Shown one piece after another: positions 6,486 to 13,001 of a DNA stretch of 14,190 nt. Location: NCBI GenBank assembly GCA_014377915.1, contig JACMOT010000626.1, forward strand, positions 1-14,190. Direction: 5' to 3'. A program made the translations under genes and the position numbers. This DNA is from Tardiphaga sp. Lineage in GTDB: Bacteria > Pseudomonadota > Alphaproteobacteria > Rhizobiales > Xanthobacteraceae. The notes under the pieces are model-generated. The model had not been told where the DNA came from. It ran no database searches and worked only from the letters and a program-made list of their open reading frames with translations. How positions within the stretch are numbered: position 1 is the first letter of the stretch; each line of letters opens with the position of its first letter.

Positions 6486-8843
6486 CTAGGCCCTGCCCGC
6501 GATGCGGCGCGTTGACGGCTTGGCGTCAGTATGGTCGTCGGCGGCAACATAATCCGCAGTATCGCCAAATTCCGGCATCGGCACCTGAACCAGGATCGTC
6601 TGCTGGCCATTATATATCTCGATGCCTTCGTCCTGGAAGCGCAGCTTGAGCCTTCGATTGAATTCGCGCTGAACCGCCCAGCGCCCGGAATCGGTGCAAC
6701 GGATCTGGCCCACGATCGATGCCATCGCACCATCGACCTTATCGACGCCCCACAATTCCAGATCGCTATTGATCAATGGCCGGAACGCAGTCTCGCCGCG
6801 CATCTGCGTGACAATGTCCTTGAGGATCTGGCCGGCACGATCGGTGTCTTCCTTGTAGGCGACACTGACGCTCACCGACGCATTGCCGGCGCCGCGGCTC
6901 GAATTGGTGATCGTCGTCACCGCGCTGAACGGAATGATATGCACAGCGCCATCGCCGGCGCGCAACCGGATGGTGCGGATCGAGACATTCTCCACGACGC
7001 CGGACAGGCCTGACACCGTGACGGTGTCGCCGACCTGCACGGTGTTTTCGAGCAGCAGGAATAGCCCGGTGATGATGTCCTGCACCAGCTTCTGCGAACC
7101 GAAGCCGATGGCGATGCCGAGAATTCCGGCGCCGGCCAGCAGCGGCGCCACATTGACGCCGATCTCGCTCAGCGCGGTCAGCGCCACCACCGCCACGATT
7201 ACGCATAGCAGCGTGGTACGCAGCATCGGCTGGAACGTGCGCAGCCGGGCGGCACGGGCGAAATGCGAGTCGCGCGTCAGCACCGCGATCTGCCGATCCA
7301 TCAGCGCATTGCTGCCTTCCCAGACTGCCACCGCGGCCAACGTGGCAACGCCGACGGTGGCCACCGCGGAGACGACGCGGTTACCGATCTGGCCGCCATA
7401 GAACCACACCAGCGCGTTGACACCCCACACTTCCAGCAGGGCTACGACCCCGATCACCGCGATAATCGCGGCCACCACCCGGCGCAGCAGCGGCAAATAG
7501 CGGTTGGCGCGGGCTTCCAGTCCGGGAAAACGCAGCAGCACTTCCGGCTGGATGCGGAAGCCGCGGTCAATCAGGCTGAGCGCGACCATCGAAGCCAAAC
7601 GCGTGGCCAGCACCACCACCAAGGTACCGACGAAATATTGCAGCAACAGCGAATAGCCATTCTGGATGTTGAGCGCCCAGACGCCCCACAGCGCCAGCAC
7701 CACGGCGATGGCCAGCACGTGCCACAGACCCGCAAAGCGATTGCGGACGATACTCATCAGGCTGGTGGCGCCGACCGGCGCGCGGATCGCCTGCGCGACG
7801 GGGCGGCGGCACTGCAGGATGATCACGACGACGAATAAATGCACCGCCAGCATGACCAGCCGAATCAGCGCGGCATAGCCCGGCCGGTGCAGGCCGAGAA
7901 GCAGCGCGACATTGGCGAAGGCGATGCCGGAGACACCGATCGCGACCAAGCGACGGGTCCAGATCTCGATATAGGCCGCGGTTTCCTCGCGCACCATGAA
8001 CAGGCTGAGCGGACCGAACAGGGCGCGGGTCAGGCAGATGATGCCACGCGCGACCAGGTAGCCATTGACGATCGCGAGAATGGCCAGACGCGTCACGCCG
8101 GCGTCGCCGATGTCGGTGCTGAGGATCATCGTCACCACGCCGGCGAACGCCACCACCGGTAGCAGTTCGAGCGCGAGGCGACCGAGCACGAACGGCAACC
8201 GCACCAGCGACTGCCAGGCCCGGGTCAAGCTGCGGTGTCGCCGATGCAGGTCGGGCACTTCGGTGATGTCGGCTGTCGAGGACGGTGGATCGATTTGTTC
8301 GATTACCCGGGCGGGGGCGCGCGCCGAATACGGAATCCGGAGCCCCAGCAGCGTCAGCGGCCGGCGCAGCAGACGACTGACCAGCCATTCCGCTGCCAGC
8401 GCGCCGCCGAACACCAGCACCAGTTTCCAGGCGATATCGAACAATAATTCATAGGTGGCCGGATCATTGGCGGCGCGCTGCAGCCAGTGCCACAGCCACG
8501 GCAGACGGGCGACGGAGCGCGCGGCGTCGGCTACCTCGCGCGCGGTCTCGCCTACCTGCTGCGAAATAGTCAGCAACAGTTGCGCGCCCAGGCTGTCGGC
8601 CACCAGCGGGATCACCGGCTTGGTCTCGGGCTGGGCCGGCGTCGCCTGTGCGATCGCACGCAGCGTGTCGATCATCGCGTTGCGCTTGCCGTCGTCCTGC
8701 AGGGTCTCCAACGCGCGATTGGCCTGTTCGGGCGTCAGGCCCTGGACAGCGCTGGCGGCCGGTGTGGCAACATTCTGGGCCGCCGCGGGGGCAGCCAACA
8801 GCAGGCACAGCAAGGCGAACAGCGGGAGAGACTTTGGCGCCAA
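6486..8843 (-). CDS. Large MscS-family mechanosensitive ion channel
   Basis: The 785-residue product carries the MscS pore and vestibule domain at its C-terminal end. The pore helix AGAGILGIAIGFGSQKLVQD (around residue 570) is followed by GLFLLLENTVQVGDTV, the beta domain (SGLSGVVENVSIRTIRLR...HIIPFSAV) and the vestibule to about 750. Before it lie roughly ten further transmembrane segments (first near 140, the rest between about 215 and 560). The first 25 residues form a signal peptide ending AAPAAA. This puts it with the large MscM/YbdG/YbiO-like channels that release solutes on hypo-osmotic shock. I chose the TTG at 8841-8843, because GGAAGGG sits 7 bases upstream and the signal peptide then begins the protein. 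An ATG at 8943-8945 in the same frame adds 34 residues that would bury the signal peptide, and it has no ribosome site. A perfect palindrome lies 44 bp upstream of the TTG. Confidence 0.92.
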   Translation of the reverse strand: MAPKSLPLFALLCLLLAAPAAAQNVATPAASAVQGLTPEQANRALETLQDDGKRNAMIDTLRAIAQATPAQPETKPVIPLVADSLGAQLLLTISQQVGETAREVADAARSVARLPWLWHWLQRAANDPATYELLFDIAWKLVLVFGGALAAEWLVSRLLRRPLTLLGLRIPYSARAPARVIEQIDPPSSTADITEVPDLHRRHRSLTRAWQSLVRLPFVLGRLALELLPVVAFAGVVTMILSTDIGDAGVTRLAILAIVNGYLVARGIICLTRALFGPLSLFMVREETAAYIEIWTRRLVAIGVSGIAFANVALLLGLHRPGYAALIRLVMLAVHLFVVVIILQCRRPVAQAIRAPVGATSLMSIVRNRFAGLWHVLAIAVVLALWGVWALNIQNGYSLLLQYFVGTLVVVLATRLASMVALSLIDRGFRIQPEVLLRFPGLEARANRYLPLLRRVVAAIIAVIGVVALLEVWGVNALVWFYGGQIGNRVVSAVATVGVATLAAVAVWEGSNALMDRQIAVLTRDSHFARAARLRTFQPMLRTTLLCVIVAVVALTALSEIGVNVAPLLAGAGILGIAIGFGSQKLVQDIITGLFLLLENTVQVGDTVTVSGLSGVVENVSIRTIRLRAGDGAVHIIPFSAVTTITNSSRGAGNASVSVSVAYKEDTDRAGQILKDIVTQMRGETAFRPLINSDLELWGVDKVDGAMASIVGQIRCTDSGRWAVQREFNRRLKLRFQDEGIEIYNGQQTILVQVPMPEFGDTADYVAADDHTDAKPSTRRIAGRA

Positions 8844-8887
8844 CGGGTTTCCCTTCCGGCGGATGATCGGAATATCCTGTTTGGCCG

Positions 8888-8903
8888 TTCCGATGTGTCG
8901 GAA
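8888..8903. promoter_or_regulatory. 16-bp perfect palindrome upstream of the MscS-type gene
   Basis: TTCCGA-TGTG-TCGGAA is a perfect 6-4-6 inverted repeat, 44 bp upstream of the preferred TTG start. It could be an operator half-turn site or a small hairpin in the mRNA leader. No regulator can be named from the sequence. Confidence 0.4.
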
Positions 8904-9012
8904 GTGTGCTGCCGGGACAATTAAATTCTGGCATGGGGCTGCCATGCATCAGCCGAGCACCGCGCGGCGCCAAGTTTACACCCTGTTCGACCCGGCGATC
9001 ATTTCCTCGAGA

Positions 9013-9642
9013 TCAGATATCGCGGCCTTCGACCTTTTCGGTCAGGGTCTTGACGAGTTCAGGCACTTTTTCGAGCCGCGGATTGATGTCGAGCGCCTTG
9101 CGAAATGCATCCAGCGCGCGTTTGTCGTCGCCAAGTTCCTGCATGATCATGCCGAGGCCAGCGAGCGCGCCGAAATGGCGCGGCTCGCGCACCAGTACCT
9201 GCTCGATGTCCTGCAGCGAACGGGTGTAATCGTTCTGCAGATAATACAGCGTGGCGCGCCGGTTCCAGCCTTCGATATAGTCCGGACGAAGCTTGATGAC
9301 CGCGGTGAGCAGTTTCAGCGCGACATCGACCTGTTTGGCGTCCAGCGCCGTCTTGGCGCGCACCATCAGCAGAGCGGTAGTGTCGCTCGAAGTCTGGCTC
9401 CACAACGCCCAGATTCGCGCTTCGACGTGCTTGGCGCTGTCCTCGTCGGGGGCTGCCTTCAGCGCCCCGAACAGGAAATCCAGCCCGCGCGTCTTGTCGG
9501 CGCCAACCTTCGGCAGTTTCGCCGGAGCCTCGGGAAGTTTCTTCGCGGCGCCCGGAGGGGCGGTCACCTGTGCATCGACCGGCGCTGCGGCAAGCAGCGC
9601 AGCGAGCACAATTCCAAGACCTGCGACGGTTAATCTAGCCAT
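9013..9642 (-). CDS. Secreted tetratricopeptide-repeat protein
   Basis: The 209-residue product begins with a signal peptide (MARLTVAGLGIVLAALLAAA, cleavage probably after VDA or so), so it is exported to the periplasm. A Pro/Lys-rich linker follows (about 28-48). About three tandem TPR units span residues 92-196: ALLMVRAKTALDAKQVDVAL, GWNRRATLYYLQNDYTRSL and ALAGLGMIMQELGDDKRALD, the last ending with AFRKALDINP. TPR arrays bind protein partners, and the partner here is not evident. The ATG at 9640-9642 has only a weak purine-poor upstream region. It lies between the MscS-type gene and rpmJ on the same strand. An intrinsic terminator for rpmJ sits just upstream, so it probably has its own promoter in the short gap 9643-9662 or beyond. 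Similar signal-peptide TPR proteins are common in Bradyrhizobium; no specific function can be given. Confidence 0.87.
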   Translation of the reverse strand: MARLTVAGLGIVLAALLAAAPVDAQVTAPPGAAKKLPEAPAKLPKVGADKTRGLDFLFGALKAAPDEDSAKHVEARIWALWSQTSSDTTALLMVRAKTALDAKQVDVALKLLTAVIKLRPDYIEGWNRRATLYYLQNDYTRSLQDIEQVLVREPRHFGALAGLGMIMQELGDDKRALDAFRKALDINPRLEKVPELVKTLTEKVEGRDI

Positions 9643-9662
9643 GCCGCAAGTCTAGACATGAC

Positions 9663-9690
9663 AAAACGCGCTGCAAAGCAGCAAACGCGT
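9663..9690 (-). terminator. Intrinsic terminator after rpmJ
   Basis: Read on the minus strand, GCTGC-TTT-GCAGC forms a hairpin, extended by outer CGC/GCG pairing around an internal GTTT bulge, followed directly by TTTT. It lies 66 bp past the rpmJ stop and 20 bp before the TPR gene start, so it separates the two transcripts. Confidence 0.65.
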
Positions 9691-9755
9691 CACACAGCCG
9701 TGATCTCGGAATTTTATCAGGCCCTGCGGACCATCAAACCGGAATTAGCCGCCGA

Positions 9756-9881
9756 TCAGCCCTGACGAGCCTTGAAGCGACGCTGCACCTTGTTGATCAC
9801 GTAAACCCGGCCTTTGCGACGGACCAGAACGTTATCACGATGACGGGCGCGCAGCGACTTCAACGAGTTACGGACTTTCAT
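9756..9881 (-). CDS. rpmJ: 50S ribosomal protein L36, cysteine-free form
   Basis: The 41-residue basic protein starts [15 protein letters not shown] and ends [10 protein letters not shown], which is unmistakably ribosomal protein L36 (bL36). L36 packs against 23S rRNA helices in the large subunit. Canonical L36 has a Cys-x2-Cys...Cys-x4-His zinc ribbon; this one contains no cysteine at all and is the longer C-minus type, like E. coli YkgO. In alphaproteobacteria this zinc-free form is commonly the only L36, so it need not mark zinc starvation here. The start is supported by AGGA eight bases upstream of the ATG. A good promoter lies at 9979-10008 and a terminator at 9663-9690, so it is probably a single-gene unit. 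Confidence 0.95.
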   Translation of the reverse strand: MKVRNSLKSLRARHRDNVLVRRKGRVYVINKVQRRFKARQG

Positions 9882-9978
9882 GGGTCAAATCCTGATAGCT
9901 TGAAAGGCCGTGTGCGACAGGCCGAAACTGAAAAATGGGTTTGCCCCCGCTGGCGAACGAGCCGCCCGGGACAGCCGG

Positions 9979-10008
9979 TTTCTAGGCCATCGGGTCCCGG
10001 AATGTCAA
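9979..10008 (-). promoter_or_regulatory. Sigma-70-type promoter for rpmJ
   Basis: On the minus strand a perfect -35 TTGACA (10003-10008) is followed after 18 bases by TAGAAA (9979-9984). Transcription would start near 9972, giving a leader of about 90 bases before rpmJ. It is the best promoter match in the window. Confidence 0.6.
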
Positions 10009-10082
10009 TCTAATCTGCCCCTTTCGGCTCACGGTCCGGCGATATTCGCGGCTATTTCGGCTTCCGGGCGGCGACTTGCAGC

Positions 10083-11051
10083 CTATTCCTGCGGGACATG
10101 GGCGCGACGCACCACCCCGCTCCACTTACCGATCTCCGAATCGACAAAGGCGGCGAAGGCGGCCCCGGTGAGTTGGCCGGGCCCAACACCCTGGATTGCG
10201 AATTTTTCCCGGGTGGCGGGGGCCGCCAAAATCTCGGCCATCGCCGCCACCAGCCGGGTGTAGGCGGGATTACCGTCCGCCCTGGGCATATAGAGCCCAA
10301 ACCAAGAGCTGGCTTCAAACCCCCGGACGCCGGACTCGTCCAGCGTCGGCACGTCAGGCAGCGACGCCGCCCGGATCAGGCTGGTGACGGCGAGCACGCG
10401 GATGGTGCCGGCTTCGGCACCGGGGATTACCGTCGGCAGCGTATCGAACATGATCGGGATATGACCACCAACCAGATCGTTCATGGCCGGAGCCGCGCCC
10501 TTGTAGGGAATGTGTTCGATCTCGATGCCGGCCATTTCCTTGAACAATTCGCCCGACAGATGATTGGAGCCGCCGACGCCGGACGAGCCGAACGACAATT
10601 TGCCGGGCGCCTGCTTCGCCATCGCGATCAGTTCCGCGAGATTTGCCGCCGGAAAGTTCTTCGTCACGACCAGCGCGTTCGGCGCCGTGGCGACCACGGC
10701 AATCGGCGAAAAGTCCCTTTGCGTGTCATAGGGCAAATGACGGCGCAGGCTGGGATTGATGACATGATGCGTCGCGGTCAGCAGCAGCACGCTGCCATCC
10801 GCCGGCGATTTCGCCACCATCTCGGATCCGATGCTACCCGACGCGCCGGGCCTGTTCTCGACAAGCGTGGAGACGCCGAGTTTTTCGCCAAGATATTGCG
10901 CGATAAAGCGCGCCAGGATGTCGGTGGTGCCGCCGGCCGGAAACGGCACTATTATCTTGATGGTGCTGACTGGAAGGCTCGGCGCCTGCGCCGACGCGAC
11001 CGCGCCACCAAGTAACAGGCACGCCGCCGAGAGCCCCGCGAGCATTTTCAT
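10083..11051 (-). CDS. Bug/TctC-family periplasmic solute-binding receptor
   Basis: The 322-residue protein matches the tripartite tricarboxylate transporter receptor family (TctC, or Bug). These periplasmic proteins capture small carboxylates such as citrate, aromatic acids or dicarboxylates and pass them to a TctA/TctB membrane pair. Residues 1-22 are a signal peptide ending ASAQA. Family marks are KIIVPFPAGGTTD (32-44), the first ligand-contact loop; VENRPGASGSIG; the carboxylate-binding region YDTQRDFSPIAVV; GSSGVGGSNHLSGELFK; and YKGAAPAMNDLVGGHI. No tctA or tctB gene is in the window, so it is either an orphan receptor, as is frequent in Bradyrhizobium and Bordetella relatives, or it uses a transporter elsewhere. 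The start is the ATG at 11049-11051 with GGGG five bases upstream; an ATG two codons in is an alternative. It lies 57 bp after the MaoC gene on the same strand and is probably the last gene of an IclR-controlled operon. Confidence 0.92.
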   Translation of the reverse strand: MKMLAGLSAACLLLGGAVASAQAPSLPVSTIKIIVPFPAGGTTDILARFIAQYLGEKLGVSTLVENRPGASGSIGSEMVAKSPADGSVLLLTATHHVINPSLRRHLPYDTQRDFSPIAVVATAPNALVVTKNFPAANLAELIAMAKQAPGKLSFGSSGVGGSNHLSGELFKEMAGIEIEHIPYKGAAPAMNDLVGGHIPIMFDTLPTVIPGAEAGTIRVLAVTSLIRAASLPDVPTLDESGVRGFEASSWFGLYMPRADGNPAYTRLVAAMAEILAAPATREKFAIQGVGPGQLTGAAFAAFVDSEIGKWSGVVRRAHVPQE

Positions 11052-11108
11052 TTCGACCCCGCACGTTTTTGTCCGGTGAACGACTTAGATTGCCGCTATA
11101 TCTATTAT

Positions 11109-11549
11109 TTATACCAGCGATGGAAATTCAACCATCGCCTCGCCGGTTGCAACCTTTTCATCATTCTGGTTCCGCACCAGGACATCGATCAATACCCAGC
11201 GCGAACGCTCTGTGCCTTGCTTGGCCTTGATGATACCAACCGGCTGAATCGTATCACCGGGTTTTACCGGCTTGACCCAGCGCGTTTCGAGCCGGCGATG
11301 CACGGCCCCAGCGGGATAGGCCCAATCCGTGATCATGCGCGTGATCAGGCCGAAATTGGTCATGCCGTGCATGATGATGCCACCGAAATTGGTCTTGCCA
11401 AAGCTGTTCTTCATGTAGTCGTCGTCGAGGTGCAGCGGATTGTAGTCGAGCGAACCGTCACAAAACAGCCGGATCGACTCGCGTGAGACGGCGAATGTCG
11501 GACCGTCGATAAGGTCGCCGATGGCAAGTTTTTCGAAGTTGGGGGGCAT
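11109..11549 (-). CDS. MaoC-like (R)-specific hydratase/dehydratase, catalytic subunit
   Basis: The 146-residue hot-dog-fold protein belongs to the MaoC dehydratase family, which adds or removes water at the C2-C3 bond of acyl thioesters. The hydratase motif is intact in the form S-L-D-Y-N-P-L-H-L-D. D35 and H40 have the five-residue spacing of the catalytic pair in (R)-enoyl-CoA hydratases such as PhaJ, followed by GGIIMHGM. Two starts are possible. ATG 11547-11549 is used here because the conserved FEKLAIGD follows closely. A GTG at 11568-11570 overlaps the upstream stop as GTGA and would add seven residues (MKDEESI). The gene directly follows the partner subunit gene, so the two are probably translated together and form a heterodimer. 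The substrate is unknown. An acyl-CoA intermediate of aromatic-acid side-chain or fatty-acid type is suggested by the neighbouring amidohydrolase and IclR regulator. Confidence 0.87.
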   Translation of the reverse strand: MPPNFEKLAIGDLIDGPTFAVSRESIRLFCDGSLDYNPLHLDDDYMKNSFGKTNFGGIIMHGMTNFGLITRMITDWAYPAGAVHRRLETRWVKPVKPGDTIQPVGIIKAKQGTERSRWVLIDVLVRNQNDEKVATGEAMVEFPSLV

Positions 11550-11566
11550 GATTGATTCTTCGTCCT

Positions 11567-12043
11567 TCACATCGGTCGGATGGTATGGCCGCGACCAGAA
11601 CAGATGACGTCGCCGTGCTGGTTGAAGAACACGTTGTCATGGACCACAAAGAGCCGCTCACGCTTGATGAACTTGTCGAGCGCGCGGGCCTGCAGCGTGA
11701 TCGTGTCGCCGGGACGCGCCGGCTTGTTGTAGCTCCACGACTGGCCAGCGTTGACGGTGCCGGGCGTGCGCATCCAGTCATCTGCCGGGGTGCAGGTGAA
11801 CATCAGCAGGATATGGATAGATGGCGGCGCGATCCGTCCGCCGAACGGCGTGGTCCCGGCGTAGACGTCGTCAAAATACAGCGGGTGGGTTTCACCGACC
11901 GAGCGGCAGTATAGTTCGATCGCTTCTTGCGTCAGTACATAAGGCAGAGTCTTGCGCGGCTCGCCGGGCACGATGTCATCCCAGACCTTTCGCACATTGG
12001 CGTGCTTCCAGAAATCAGTCTCGAAAGCTTCAGCTTGCACCAT
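11567..12043 (-). CDS. FAS1-like/MaoC N-domain dehydratase subunit lacking catalytic residues
   Basis: This 158-residue hot-dog protein resembles the N-terminal MaoC-type dehydratase domain (FAS1_DH_region, HadA-like). Landmarks are YVLTQEAIELYCRSVGETHPLYFDD, FGGRIAPPSIH and WSYNKPARPGDTITLQA. Where active hydratases have G-D-x-N-P-x-H, it has G-E-T-H-P-L-Y (50-56). The catalytic Asp is replaced by Glu51 and the His by Tyr56, so it is expected to be a structural and substrate-binding half. The partner encoded next has the intact pair, matching the arrangement of mycobacterial HadA/HadB. The start ATG at 12041-12043 has GGAG eight bases upstream. It is the first gene of the minus-strand unit driven from the divergent region shared with the IclR gene. 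A free-standing hydratase with an unusual dyad is a less likely alternative. Confidence 0.85.
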   Translation of the reverse strand: MVQAEAFETDFWKHANVRKVWDDIVPGEPRKTLPYVLTQEAIELYCRSVGETHPLYFDDVYAGTTPFGGRIAPPSIHILLMFTCTPADDWMRTPGTVNAGQSWSYNKPARPGDTITLQARALDKFIKRERLFVVHDNVFFNQHGDVICSGRGHTIRPM

Positions 12044-12061
12044 CGCGCTTTCTCCAATATC

Positions 12062-12086
12062 GTTCGCTGGACGAACTTTTTGTTCG
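12062..12086. promoter_or_regulatory. Three-half-site IclR-type operator
   Basis: GTTCG (12062-12066), CGAAC (12072-12076) and GTTCG (12082-12086) alternate in orientation, with starts exactly 10 bp apart, so that all face the same side of the helix. Operators of PcaU/PobR-type IclR proteins are known to use three 10-bp repeats, two as a palindrome plus one direct repeat, and GTTCG occurs in the PcaR box as I recall. The site lies between the predicted start point of the dehydratase operon and its first codon. The most likely binder is the IclR protein encoded 55 bp away. Confidence 0.6.
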
Positions 12087-12091
12087 TTTTT

Positions 12092-12126
12092 TCAATATTA
12101 TTGATCCTAATTTTTTGTACTGACAA
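12092..12126 (-). promoter_or_regulatory. Promoter of the dehydratase operon, with adjacent palindrome
   Basis: On the minus strand TTGTCA (12121-12126) is followed after 18 bases by AATAAT (12097-12102), a fair -35/-10 pair that puts the start point near 12089. The -10 lies inside a perfect palindrome TCAATA-T-TATTGA (12092-12104). The region is strikingly AT-rich compared with its surroundings. The three-half-site operator lies immediately downstream. Confidence 0.5.
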
Positions 12127-12140
12127 CTCCGGACGTAACC

Positions 12141-12911
12141 ATGGTCAAGGAAAGCGACGGCTTTGTCCGCGCGATCGCACGCGGCTTCGCCGTGGTCGAG
12201 GCGCTCGGCCGCCCTCCCGGACGGCAGACCATGTCCGAAGTCGCCAGTATCGCCGGCCTCAGCCGCGCCACCGCCCGGCGTATGCTGACTACGCTGGTGG
12301 CGTTGAAATATTGCGAGGCTGATGGTCGTTACTTCAGCCTGCGGCCACGCGCGCTCGGACTCGGCCTGTCCTATCTGAATGCCCTGCCCTATTGGGGCTA
12401 CGCGCAGCGCGCGCTGGAAGATTTGCGCAACGAGTTCGGCGAATCCTGCGCGCTGGCCGTGCTGGACGAGACCGAGATTGTTTATGCGCTGCGGCTGCCG
12501 GCGCGGCGGATCCTGTCGGCCAATCTCGCCGTCGGCAGCCGGCTGCCGGCCCATCTGGTGTCGCTCGGCCGCGTCTTGCTGGCGGCGCTGCCACCAGGGC
12601 AGCGCGCGCATTATCTGGCCACGACGGAATTCAGGAAGGTCACGCCGCGCACGATCGTGGATGCCCGCGCGCTTTCCGAACAATTGCGCCGCGCCGACGC
12701 CGACGGCTATGCCTGGGTAGATGGTGAACTCGATCCCGCCATCTGCGGCATCGCCGTCCCGGTACGCGACCAGGCCGGAAAGGTGGTCGCCGCCATCAGC
12801 ATCAATACGATTTCCGGCACCATCGACGAAGCCGCCGCCCGGGACCGCTTCCTCATCGCGCTGCGGCGCACCGCGCAGGACATCCGCACCCAGACGACAC
12901 CGGCCGGGTAA
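12141..12911 (+). CDS. IclR family regulator, PcaR/PobR-like subgroup
   Basis: The 256-residue regulator has an N-terminal winged helix-turn-helix (about residues 10-70). It begins FVRAIARGFAVVEALGRPPG, with the turn and recognition helix in MSEVASIAGLSRATARRML. The C-terminal effector domain (about 80-250) contains GESCALAVLDETEIVYALRL, VGSRLPAHLVSLGRVLLA, TPRTIVDARAL and AVPVRDQAGKVVAAISI. The opening FVRAIARGF and the effector-domain wording place it with the PcaR/PcaU/PobR subgroup, whose members sense aromatic acids or their ring-cleavage products. The effector here is unknown. It is divergent from the two-subunit dehydratase and Bug receptor genes and shares a 97-bp control region with them. 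The amidohydrolase follows on its own strand. The ATG at 12141 has only a weak GGA seven bases upstream. Autorepression together with control of the divergent operon is inferred from the operator layout. Confidence 0.93.
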   Translation: MVKESDGFVRAIARGFAVVEALGRPPGRQTMSEVASIAGLSRATARRMLTTLVALKYCEADGRYFSLRPRALGLGLSYLNALPYWGYAQRALEDLRNEFGESCALAVLDETEIVYALRLPARRILSANLAVGSRLPAHLVSLGRVLLAALPPGQRAHYLATTEFRKVTPRTIVDARALSEQLRRADADGYAWVDGELDPAICGIAVPVRDQAGKVVAAISINTISGTIDEAAARDRFLIALRRTAQDIRTQTTPAG

Positions 12912-12934
12912 ACAACCAGTGCGACGCGACTGTT

Positions 12935-12951
12935 AAAGGCGCGGCCTTTTT
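12935..12951 (+). terminator. Possible intrinsic terminator after the IclR gene
   Basis: AAAGGC-GCG-GCCTTT forms a 6-bp hairpin ending in a run of five T, 24 bp after the IclR stop and 51 bp before the amidohydrolase. The stem is short, so readthrough is likely; it may be only a partial terminator. Confidence 0.4.
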
Positions 12952-13001
12952 GGTAAGGCAACCCGCGTGCGAATGAATATGCACATCGAGGGAGTGACGG
13001 C

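Noticed and set aside
8455..9633. 392-codon plus-strand frame spanning the MscS-type and TPR genes
   Set aside because: It runs antisense to two supported genes with signal peptides and domains, and its translation matches no family.
10098..11015. 305-codon plus-strand frame opposite the Bug receptor
   Set aside because: It is antisense to a clear solute-binding receptor with a signal peptide; the translation is Arg/Gly/His-rich shadow sequence.
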